11,121 nucleotides of DNA, taken from RGIG5579 sp045602025. GTDB lineage: Bacteria; Bacillota; Clostridia; Oscillospirales; SIG627. The notes under the pieces were generated by a model. That model made no database searches. It was not told the origin of the DNA and saw only the letters and a list, made by a program, of their open reading frames with translations. Shown here piece by piece: positions 1-5,820 of the stretch. Where the stretch lies: assembly GCA_045602025.1 (NCBI GenBank), contig JAZSAT010000002.1, forward strand, positions 1-11,121, written 5' to 3'. A program made the translations under genes and the position numbers. Position 1 is the first letter of the stretch, and each line of letters starts with the position of its first letter.

Positions 1-1
1 T

Positions 2-1867
2 TTCTGGAGAAACAACAGAATCAACATCATTGACACCCCCGGTCACGTTGACTTCACCGTTGAGGTGGAGCGCTCCCTGATGGTGCTTGACGGTGCAGTT
101 GCCGTCTTCTGTGCCAAGGGTGGTGTCGAGCCCCAGTCTGAAACCGTATGGCGTCAGGCTACCAAGTACAATGTACCCCGTCTTGCATATGTCAACAAAA
201 TGGACATCGGCGGAGCAAACTTCTACAGAGTTGTCTCCCAGATCCACGAAAGACTGAAAGCAAACGCAGTTCCGATTCAGCTCCCCATCGGTGCAGAAGA
301 CGAATTCAAGGGTCTCATTGACCTTGTTAAAATGCGCGCCTTCATTTACACCAACAATGACGGTACCGAGATCCTTGAGGAGGATATCCCCGCAGATCTC
401 GCAGACAAGGCTGAAGAATACAGAACTCAGCTTCTGGAAGCCATCGCTGAAAGCGATGACGCACTCTTTGAGAAATATCTCGAGGGTGAAGAGCTGACCG
501 AAGAAGAGATTCACACTGCGATCCGTGCAACCACCATCGCAGGTAAAATGATCCCCGTGCTTTGCGGTACCTCTTACCGTAACAAGGGTGTTCAGAAGCT
601 TCTGGACGCGATCGTTGATTATCTTCCTTCTCCCCTTGACGTTCCCGCGATCACCGGAACCCTTCCGGATTCTGAGACCGAGGAAGAGCGTCCTTCCAGC
701 GAAGATGCTCCTTTTGCAGCACTCGCATTCAAGATTGCAACCGACCCCTTTGTAGGTCGTCTTTGCTTCGTTCGTGTTTATTCCGGTTCTGTTGCAACCG
801 GTTCTACCGTTTACAACGCAGTAAAGGGTAAGCGCGAAAGACTTGGCCGTATCGTTTTGATGCACGCCAACCACAGAGAAGATGCCGATATGATCTACGC
901 CGGCGACATCGCTGCCGTAATCGGTGTAAAATACACCACTACCGGTGACACCCTCTGTGATGAAAAGAGCCCCATCATTCTGGAATCTATGGACTTCCCG
1001 GATCCTGTTATCCGCGTAGCCATCGAACCCAAGACCAAAGCAGGTCAGGAAAAGATGGGTATCGCCCTCCAGAAGCTTGCGGAAGAAGACCCCACCTTCA
1101 AGGTATCCACCGATGAAGAGACCGGTCAGACCATCATCGCAGGTATGGGCGAGCTTCACCTTGAGATCATTGTTGACAGACTTCTCCGCGAATTCCGTGT
1201 GGAAGCAAATGTTGGTAAGCCTCAGGTTGCTTACCGCGAGACCATCCGCAAGGAAGCTACTGTTGATGTGAAATACGCTCGTCAGTCCGGTGGTAAGGGT
1301 CAGTATGCTCACGTTAAGATGACCATCGAGCCCAACGTGCCCGGCAAGGGATACGAATTCATCAATAAGGTAGTCGGCGGTGCCATTCCCAAGGAATACC
1401 TCCCCGCAGTGGACGCAGGTATCCGCGGTGCTATGGAGAGCGGTGTTGTTGCAGGTTACAATGTAGTTGACACCAAGGTTACCGTATTTGACGGTTCCTA
1501 CCACGAAGTGGACTCTTCCGAAATGGCATTCAAGATCTGTGGTTCTATGGCTTTCAAGGAAGCAATGAGAAAAGCAGATCCTACCATCACCGAGCCTATC
1601 ATGAAGGTAGTTATTGTTACTCCCGACGATTATATGGGCGATGTTATCGGTAACATCAACCAGCGTCGCGGTAATGTGCTCGGTATGGAAGCAGTTGGTG
1701 GCGGACAGCAGATCAACTGTGAGGTGCCTCTGGGCGAAATGTTCGGTTATGCTACCGACCTTCGTTCCAAGACTCAGGGCCGTGGTGTTTACACCATGGA
1801 ACCCGATCACTATGCAGAGGTTCCCAAGAACATTCAAGAGCAGATCATTAAGAAGTCTGCAAACTAA
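2..1867 (+). CDS. fusA: Translation elongation factor G (5' end missing)
   Basis: EF-G is the cytoplasmic GTPase that drives translocation of tRNA and mRNA on the ribosome. The reading frame is open from the window edge, so the true start and the P-loop (G1) lie upstream; 621 residues are visible of a family total near 690-700. Seen directly: the G3 motif DTPGHVD at visible residues 11-17, the G4 motif NKMD near residue 65, TTGDTLCD, the domain III stretch AGMGELHLEIIVDR, domain IV with QSGGKGQYAHV and SSEMAFKICGSMAFKEA, and the C-terminal EMFGYATDLRSKTQGRG. Position after NKMD is Ile rather than the Arg of E. coli, which I believe is common in clostridia. The stop is 48 nt before tuf with no terminator between them, so the two are one str-operon transcript. 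The neighbour tuf argues for the housekeeping fusA rather than a TetM-type paralogue. Confidence 0.97.
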   Translation, partial: FWRNNRINIIDTPGHVDFTVEVERSLMVLDGAVAVFCAKGGVEPQSETVWRQATKYNVPRLAYVNKMDIGGANFYRVVSQIHERLKANAVPIQLPIGAEDEFKGLIDLVKMRAFIYTNNDGTEILEEDIPADLADKAEEYRTQLLEAIAESDDALFEKYLEGEELTEEEIHTAIRATTIAGKMIPVLCGTSYRNKGVQKLLDAIVDYLPSPLDVPAITGTLPDSETEEERPSSEDAPFAALAFKIATDPFVGRLCFVRVYSGSVATGSTVYNAVKGKRERLGRIVLMHANHREDADMIYAGDIAAVIGVKYTTTGDTLCDEKSPIILESMDFPDPVIRVAIEPKTKAGQEKMGIALQKLAEEDPTFKVSTDEETGQTIIAGMGELHLEIIVDRLLREFRVEANVGKPQVAYRETIRKEATVDVKYARQSGGKGQYAHVKMTIEPNVPGKGYEFINKVVGGAIPKEYLPAVDAGIRGAMESGVVAGYNVVDTKVTVFDGSYHEVDSSEMAFKICGSMAFKEAMRKADPTITEPIMKVVIVTPDDYMGDVIGNINQRRGNVLGMEAVGGGQQINCEVPLGEMFGYATDLRSKTQGRGVYTMEPDHYAEVPKNIQEQIIKKSAN

Positions 1868-1915
1868 TTGAACTAAAAAAACTTAAAATAAACGATTTTT
1901 TAGGAGGAATTTACA

Positions 1916-3118
1916 ATGGCAAAGGCAAAATTTGAAAGAACCAAACCCCATGTAAACATTGGTACCATTGGTCACGTTGACCACGGTAAGACCACTCTTA
2001 CCGCAGCTATCACCAAGACCCTTTCTCTGGGCAACGGTAACATCGAGTTCTTGGCATACGACCAGATCGATAACACTCCCGAAGAAAGACAGGGAGGTAT
2101 CACCATCAACACCAGACACGTTGAGTACGAGACTGAAAACCGTCACTACGCTCACGTTGACTGCCCCGGCCACGCTGACTACGTTAAGAACATGATCACC
2201 GGTGCTGCTCAGATGGACGGCGCTATCCTCGTAGTTGCTTCCACCGACGGTCCTCTCCAGCAGACCCACGAGCACATTCTTCTTGCTCGTCAGGTAGGCG
2301 TTCCTGCAATCGTAGTATTCATGAACAAGACCGATATGGTTGACGACGAAGAACTTCTCGAGCTCGTTGAAATGGAAATCAGAGAACTCCTCTCCAAGCA
2401 CGACTTCCCCGGTGACGATATTCCGATCATCAAGGGTTCTGCAAGAGATGCTCTCGAATCCACCAACACCGATCCTTCTGCTCCCGAATACGCTCCCATC
2501 TTGGAGCTCATGGCTGCAGTTGACTCCTACATCCCCACTCCCGACCGTAAGGCAGACCAGCCCTTCCTTATGCCTGTAGAGGACGTATTCTCCATCACCG
2601 GCCGTGGTACTGTTGCTACCGGTAGAGTAGAGCGTGGCCAGCTGAAGATGGGCGACGAAATCGAAATCGTAGGTCTTAAGGAAACCAAGAAGAGCGTTGT
2701 TACCGGTATCGAAATGTTCCGTAAGCTGCTCGACTATGCTGAAGCAGGCGACAACGTAGGTGTTCTTCTCCGTGGTATTGACAAGAAAGAAATCGAAAGA
2801 GGTCAGGTTCTTGCTAAACCCGGTTCCATCAATCCTCACACCAAGTTTGTTGGTCAGGTTTACGTTCTTACCGAAAAAGAAGGCGGCCGTCATACTCCCT
2901 TCTTCAACAACTACAGACCTCAGTTCTACTTCAGAACCACCGACGTTACCGGTGTTATCAGCCTTCCCGCTGATGTTGAGATGTGCGCACCCGGCGACAA
3001 CCTTGATATGAACGTTGAGCTCATCGCTCCCATCGCAGTCGAAAAGGGTCTCCGCTTCGCTATCCGTGAAGGCGGTAGAACCGTTGGTTCCGGTGTTGTT
3101 ACCGAAGTTATTGAGTAA
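1916..3118 (+). CDS. tuf: Translation elongation factor Tu
   Basis: EF-Tu is the GTPase that delivers aminoacyl-tRNA to the ribosomal A site. It has 400 residues, the normal length. The start follows AGGAGG at 1902-1907. Seen: G1 GHVDHGKT at 19-26, G3 DCPGH at 82-86, G4 NKTD at 137-140, domain II with SITGRGTVATGRVERG, and domain III with GGRHTPFFNNYRPQFYFRTTDVTG and FAIREGGRTVGSGVV. Odd points: switch I reads EERQGGIT, with Gly60 where nearly all EF-Tu proteins have Arg (E. coli Arg58). Helix C reads PLQQTHEH where E. coli has PMPQTREH. The G5 loop reads SARDAL where SALKAL is usual. It is co-transcribed with fusA. No terminator follows before the FMN riboswitch 9 nt downstream. Confidence 0.98.
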   Translation: MAKAKFERTKPHVNIGTIGHVDHGKTTLTAAITKTLSLGNGNIEFLAYDQIDNTPEERQGGITINTRHVEYETENRHYAHVDCPGHADYVKNMITGAAQMDGAILVVASTDGPLQQTHEHILLARQVGVPAIVVFMNKTDMVDDEELLELVEMEIRELLSKHDFPGDDIPIIKGSARDALESTNTDPSAPEYAPILELMAAVDSYIPTPDRKADQPFLMPVEDVFSITGRGTVATGRVERGQLKMGDEIEIVGLKETKKSVVTGIEMFRKLLDYAEAGDNVGVLLRGIDKKEIERGQVLAKPGSINPHTKFVGQVYVLTEKEGGRHTPFFNNYRPQFYFRTTDVTGVISLPADVEMCAPGDNLDMNVELIAPIAVEKGLRFAIREGGRTVGSGVVTEVIE

Positions 3119-3127
3119 TTGAATATT

Positions 3128-3233
3128 GATCTTCAGGGGGTGGTGAGATTCCACACCGGTGGTAAAGTCCACGAGCGCAAGCTGAATGGGTGAAATTCCC
3201 ATACCGACGGTATAGTCCGGATGAAAGAAGATC
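3128..3233 (+). promoter_or_regulatory. FMN riboswitch (RFN element) aptamer
   Basis: The RFN element binds flavin mononucleotide and shuts off riboflavin synthesis or uptake genes. P1 is a perfect 7-bp helix, GATCTTC (3128-3134) with GAAGATC (3227-3233). Inside, the conserved pieces occur in order: GGTGAGATTCC, ACCGGTGGTAAAGTCC, a minimal P4 arm AGC-GCAA-GCT, GGGTGAAATTCCC, ACCGACGGTATAGTCCGGATG and the closing AGAAG. It starts only 9 nt after the tuf stop. A promoter for it would have to sit inside tuf coding sequence, and I see no good one. CAGGGG at 3134-3139 is complementary to CCCCTG in the terminator 5' arm (3265-3270). That offers an antiterminator when FMN is low (inference). Confidence 0.96.
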
Positions 3234-3262
3234 GCAAAGTAACATTCGTTACGCTCATTTTG

Positions 3263-3294
3263 CGCCCCTGCATACTTGCAGGGGCGTTTTTCTT
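3263..3294 (+). terminator. Riboswitch-controlled intrinsic terminator
   Basis: A perfect 10-bp GC-rich stem, CGCCCCTGCA (3263-3272) with TGCAGGGGCG (3277-3286), has a 4-nt loop and is followed by a T run. It is the expression platform of the FMN riboswitch. It is also the first terminator after tuf, so it probably ends most tuf transcripts. A smaller hairpin (GTAAC 3239-3243 with GTTAC 3248-3252, inside GCAAA 3234-3238 with TTTGC 3259-3263) lies between aptamer and terminator. Confidence 0.93.
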
Positions 3295-3305
3295 TGGAGG
3301 GAAAT

Positions 3306-3896
3306 ATGAAGAATAGAACGCTGATCGTAAAAATTGCAAAGATTGCTGTGATTGCGGCTTTGGCCGGTGTGATCAATCTGTTTACCGTGCCCCTTCCTTT
3401 CTTTCCGCCCTTTTATGAGCTTGACCTTTCCGATGTGATCGTTTTGATCGGCGGATTTCACTTAGGGCCTTGGGCTGTTATAGCCATAGAAGGAATCAAA
3501 CAGCTGATCAACATTTCATTCAATGGAACGATCACAGCTTTTGTGGGAGAGATCGCTAATTTCCTGATGGGTGTTGTATTTGTATTTCCTGCGGCTATGA
3601 TCTATAAAAAGAAAAAGACCTTCCGCCGTGCCCTTGTGGGGATGGGTGTGGGACTTTTGTGCCTTGCTCTTACCTCAGCGCTTCTGAATTATTTTCTTCT
3701 CATTCCCGCTTATGCCAAGGTGTTTGGCTTTGAGGCAGTTATGAATATGGCCAAGGGGGCCATCCCTGCGATTAAGGATATGAAGACCCTTGTGCTTTTG
3801 GCAACGGTTCCTTTCAATCTTTTCAAGGGAATTATCTGCTCGATCGTAACCGTTTTGCTTTATAAGAGAGTTTCTCCTCTTTTGAAAAAATGGTAA
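3306..3896 (+). CDS. ribU: Riboflavin ECF transporter, substrate-binding S component
   Basis: RibU is the membrane S component that captures riboflavin and works with the shared EcfA/EcfA'/EcfT energy-coupling module, which is not encoded here. The protein has 196 residues with about five or six hydrophobic segments. It carries the family's stretch of a first helix, PLPFFPPFYELDLSDV, IGGFHLGPW, and EGIKQL followed by the GEIANFLMG helix. The start at 3306 is chosen because GGAGG sits at 3296-3300, just after the riboswitch terminator; an upstream in-frame start would lie inside the terminator. Control by the FMN riboswitch fits the function. The 3' end overlaps the following kinase gene by 7 nt, so the two are translationally linked. 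Confidence 0.93.
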   Translation: MKNRTLIVKIAKIAVIAALAGVINLFTVPLPFFPPFYELDLSDVIVLIGGFHLGPWAVIAIEGIKQLINISFNGTITAFVGEIANFLMGVVFVFPAAMIYKKKKTFRRALVGMGVGLLCLALTSALLNYFLLIPAYAKVFGFEAVMNMAKGAIPAIKDMKTLVLLATVPFNLFKGIICSIVTVLLYKRVSPLLKKW

Positions 3897-4462
3897 ATTC
3901 GATGGTGGAAAAAGTAATAAAAAAGTTGCTTTCGGAAAAGAGTCGGGTCATTGTTGCAATTGACGGACCTTGTGCTTCGGGAAAAACTACACTGGCGGCA
4001 AAACTTTGTGAAAAATTCGACGGTTTTGTGATCCATACTGACGACTTTTTCTTGAGGCCGGAAAAGAGAACCCCCGGGCGTCTTTCGGAGCCGGGAGGAA
4101 ACCTGGATCGAGAGCGTTTTTTGGATGAGGTCCTTGTTCCTTTAAGAGCAGGAAACGATTTTTCTTTTCGCCCTTACCTTTGTTCTGTGGGAGCGCTTGG
4201 GGAAAAGATCACGGTTCCGAAAAAAGCACTGTATATTATAGAAGGAAGCTATTCCCACCATCCTTTTTTCGGGAGGTACGATCTGAAGATCTTTCTTAAA
4301 ATTTCTTCTGATATTCAAAAGGACCGTCTTGCAAAAAGAGATCCCGAAAAGCTTTCCCGCTTTTTGACAGAATGGATCCCTATGGAAGAGAGATATTTTT
4401 CTCATTTTCAGATTCGCGAAAATGCGGATGTGGTAATTGAAACCGATGAAGCAGATCGTTGA
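3890..4462 (+). CDS. Uridine-kinase-like P-loop kinase, substrate unknown
   Basis: A 190-residue cytoplasmic protein with the fold signature of a small P-loop nucleoside-type kinase. Seen: Walker A GPCASGKTT at 26-34, the substrate-site motif HTDDFF at 49-54, the stretch RTPGRLSEPGGNLDRERF (60-77), a buried strand with IIEGSYS, and an Arg-rich lid near RLAKRDPEK. Similar proteins are usually annotated as uridine kinase, but at 190 residues it is shorter than classical Udk and its substrate cannot be read from sequence. The ATG at 3890 overlaps the ribU stop (ATGGTAA) and lacks a clear ribosome binding site, which suggests stop-start coupling; ATG 3902 or GTG 3905 are alternatives. It shares the FMN-riboswitch transcript with ribU, so a link to flavin metabolism is possible (inference). 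The stop codon lies in a terminator loop. Confidence 0.8.
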   Translation: MVNSMVEKVIKKLLSEKSRVIVAIDGPCASGKTTLAAKLCEKFDGFVIHTDDFFLRPEKRTPGRLSEPGGNLDRERFLDEVLVPLRAGNDFSFRPYLCSVGALGEKITVPKKALYIIEGSYSHHPFFGRYDLKIFLKISSDIQKDRLAKRDPEKLSRFLTEWIPMEERYFSHFQIRENADVVIETDEADR

Positions 4463-4483
4463 CAAGATCTGCTTCATTTTTTA
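4446..4483 (+). terminator. Intrinsic terminator of the ribU-kinase transcript
   Basis: A perfect 12-bp stem pairs ATGAAGCAGATC (4446-4457) with GATCTGCTTCAT (4466-4477), with an 8-nt loop followed by a T run. The last codons of the kinase gene form the 5' arm and its TGA stop (4460-4462) lies in the loop. The same DNA carries the promoter of the next gene. Confidence 0.88.
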
Positions 4484-4487
4484 TAAT
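4459..4487 (+). promoter_or_regulatory. Perfect sigma-A promoter nested in the terminator
   Basis: TTGACA at 4459-4464 and TATAAT at 4482-4487 have a 17-bp spacer, all consensus. The -35 box sits in the terminator loop and contains the kinase stop codon. The spacer is the terminator 3' arm and T run. Transcription should start near 4494, leaving a leader of about 15 nt with the ribosome binding site of the gene at 4509. Confidence 0.8.
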
Positions 4488-4508
4488 GGGGAAAAAGGAG
4501 GGGAGAAA

Positions 4509-5102
4509 ATGAAGATTCTCATTCTGATTGCTTTGGCAGTTGTTTTTCCCTGGGCGGTCTTTGGTGGAAAGCTGTTTTTGCTTAAGAGAAAATTGAACCG
4601 TTTCTGCGAGAAGATGGATTATGATATTGCTTGGCTCCGCTCTCCCTTTTCTGCCGCTTTTTACGGAAAAACGGGAAAGCTCTGTGTGATCCGTGCAAAA
4701 AATAAAACATATCATGTTACGCTGTTTTCCGCGCGGCATCGCTTGCGCGAATATTCCTTTGTGTCTCCCTGTGAAGTTGTCATTCACAAAAAGATCATTT
4801 TAAAAGTTGTTGGAAAGAAAAGAAGGTTCGCACAAATGGAAGCTATGCCGCTTGCAAGCACCTTCCGGTCTCGGCCTGTTTCTCTTTCGGAAAAAGTTCC
4901 GATGGGGGAAGAAAAAGTTCTTTTGTTTTATCCTGTTTCAAAAGAGGTTACTTGGCTTTCTCCCGGTAAGGGAAAGCGGTATCTCGGAAACGGTGACTGT
5001 TTTTGGAATGGCTATCGCTTTTTTACCCGATCGGGTTTTTTGGATGAATTATCTTCTCCGGGAAAATATCTCCGCAAGGTGGAGCCGTGGGAGGACGAAT
5101 AA
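4509..5102 (+). CDS. Membrane-anchored protein of unknown function
   Basis: I do not recognise a named family with confidence. The protein has 197 residues. An N-terminal hydrophobic segment (about residues 2-25, ILILIALAVVFPWAVFGGKL) is followed by KRK, fitting an uncleaved signal anchor. The rest is soluble and basic, with many beta-prone strands. A segment near AKNKTYHVTLFSARHR and a C-terminal block VLLFYPVSKEVTWL...NGDCFWNGYRFFTRSGFL recall uncharacterised short clostridial proteins (recollection, low confidence). The start is fixed by AAGGAGG at 4495-4501; earlier in-frame starts lie inside the terminator. It has its own promoter at 4459-4487, so expression is separate from the riboswitch operon. 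A dispersed repeat begins on the base after its stop. Confidence 0.75.
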   Translation: MKILILIALAVVFPWAVFGGKLFLLKRKLNRFCEKMDYDIAWLRSPFSAAFYGKTGKLCVIRAKNKTYHVTLFSARHRLREYSFVSPCEVVIHKKIILKVVGKKRRFAQMEAMPLASTFRSRPVSLSEKVPMGEEKVLLFYPVSKEVTWLSPGKGKRYLGNGDCFWNGYRFFTRSGFLDELSSPGKYLRKVEPWEDE

Positions 5103-5380
5103 CCTACTTTCTTTTGGAAACTTGTAAAATCGGTTGTGACTTCGTTCCACATCGGAGAAACACTCAGTCATTTACGGGAAGTAAACTCCTTCGTGTTTCC
5201 CTCGTGCGCCTTGTCTCACTCGATTTTTCTGCGTTTTCATCGTAATTCTTTTATCAGTTGCGAAGTTTCTTTCGTAGCAACAAGTTTTTACTGGGTGGAA
5301 ACTTTTTTAAAACTTGTCTGAAAAGATGCTTTTATAGATTGAAAGCTTTTTGGGTACCTTTTTTTCAAAAAAGGAACAAA
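5103..5380 (+). repeat. Dispersed intergenic repeat, copy 1
   Basis: No plausible gene lies in 5103-5499. The stretch opens with CCTACTTTCTTTTG (5103-5116), identical to the reverse complement of 9235-9248. It closes with a block (CTTTTATAG at 5329-5337, then GTACC plus a T run, then AAAGGAACAAA to 5380) that aligns with the reverse complement of 9124-9171. Both copies have these landmarks in the same order, with unrelated and shorter sequence between them in copy 2. The interior of copy 1 holds hairpins: GAAACAC (5157-5163) with GTGTTTC (5193-5199) enclosing TTTAC/GTAAA, and GTTGC (5257-5261) with GCAAC (5277-5281). It looks like a non-coding mobile or REP-type element. Confidence 0.55.
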
Positions 5381-5388
5381 TATGAACG

Positions 5389-5416
5389 AAAAAAGACTCA
5401 ATTGGGTCTTTTTTAT
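5389..5416 (+). terminator. Intrinsic terminator before the ylxM promoter
   Basis: GACTC (5395-5399) pairs with GGGTC (5404-5408), including one T-G pair, around the loop AATT. A-run and T-run flanks extend the stem and give a T tract after it. It can end transcripts from the gene at 4509 and could act on both strands. Confidence 0.7.
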
Positions 5417-5423
5417 TTTCCTC

Positions 5424-5451
5424 TTGACAAAATGATCTTTTTGGGTATAAT
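5424..5451 (+). promoter_or_regulatory. Sigma-A promoter of ylxM-ffh-rpsP-khpA
   Basis: TTGACA at 5424-5429 and TATAAT at 5446-5451 with a 16-bp spacer. The predicted start is near 5458, about 40 nt before the ylxM start codon. Confidence 0.85.
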
Positions 5452-5499
5452 AATCAGGTGTAAAGAAAAAATGTTTACAGCAAAACGAAGGGAGAAGAT

Positions 5500-5811
5500 A
5501 TGTTCGAAAAAGATCTTTCCTTATCCCTTCTGTATGATCTGTATTCCTCGCTTCTTTCAGAAAAGAAGAGGGAAGCCTTTGAAGGATATTTTCTTTCGGA
5601 TCTGTCTCTTGCGGAAATTGCCGCGGAAACGGGAACCAGCCGTCAGGCGGTTCGGGACCTGATTGCAAGAACCTCCGCGGAGCTTCATTCATATGAAGAA
5701 AAGCTATCTCTTTTAGAAAAGCGAAAAAGAATTTCTTCTCTTTGTGAAAAGATCGAGAAGGAAGAGGGAGACCGAAAAAAGAATCTGGATGAAATTCGAG
5801 AAATTTTGTAG
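5500..5811 (+). CDS. ylxM: YlxM/p13-type helix-turn-helix protein
   Basis: A 103-residue cytoplasmic protein of the UPF0122 (YlxM) family. Family members occur just upstream of ffh and, from work in streptococci, are linked to the signal recognition particle. Seen: an N-terminal helix region with LYDLYSSLLSEKKREAFEGYFLSD-like spacing, a sigma-factor-like helix-turn-helix (LSLAEIAAETGTSRQAVRDLI, about residues 35-55), and a charged coiled-coil tail. The start follows AAGGGAG at 5488-5494. The stop at 5809-5811 abuts the ffh ribosome binding site, and the consensus promoter at 5424-5451 lies upstream. Position next to ffh makes the assignment firm. Confidence 0.92.
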   Translation: MFEKDLSLSLLYDLYSSLLSEKKREAFEGYFLSDLSLAEIAAETGTSRQAVRDLIARTSAELHSYEEKLSLLEKRKRISSLCEKIEKEEGDRKKNLDEIREIL

Positions 5812-5820
5812 GAGGGTGTT

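Noticed and set aside
2990..3118. Ser in the C-terminal RTVGSG of EF-Tu considered as a kirromycin-resistance change
   Set aside because: By counting, it corresponds to E. coli Ala385, not Ala375; the Ala375 equivalent in FAIREGG is unchanged.
3060..3125. TTGTTA (3096-3101) as a -35 box for a riboswitch promoter
   Set aside because: The matching -10 positions (TTGAAT, TGAATA or GAATAT) are poor, and transcription would start inside P1, destroying the aptamer.
1883..3376. A 497-codon open frame on the reverse strand across tuf
   Set aside because: It mirrors tuf codon by codon and exists because the strongly biased codons of tuf give few reverse stops. It has no ribosome binding site or recognisable domain, and it also runs through the riboswitch.
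4142..4787. Reverse-strand open frames across the kinase and the membrane-anchored gene
   Set aside because: No ribosome binding sites or domain signals, and they run opposite to well-supported genes and through the terminator at 4446-4483.
5103..5420. Possible small RNA gene (SRP RNA or 6S type) upstream of ffh
   Set aside because: Hairpins exist, but the conserved SRP RNA tetraloop region is absent, no promoter points into it, and its ends match a dispersed repeat elsewhere in the window.
5258..5692. Two overlapping open frames (134 codons each, one per strand) before and across ylxM
   Set aside because: They cover the repeat, the terminator and the promoter, have biased low-complexity composition, and conflict with the well-supported ylxM.
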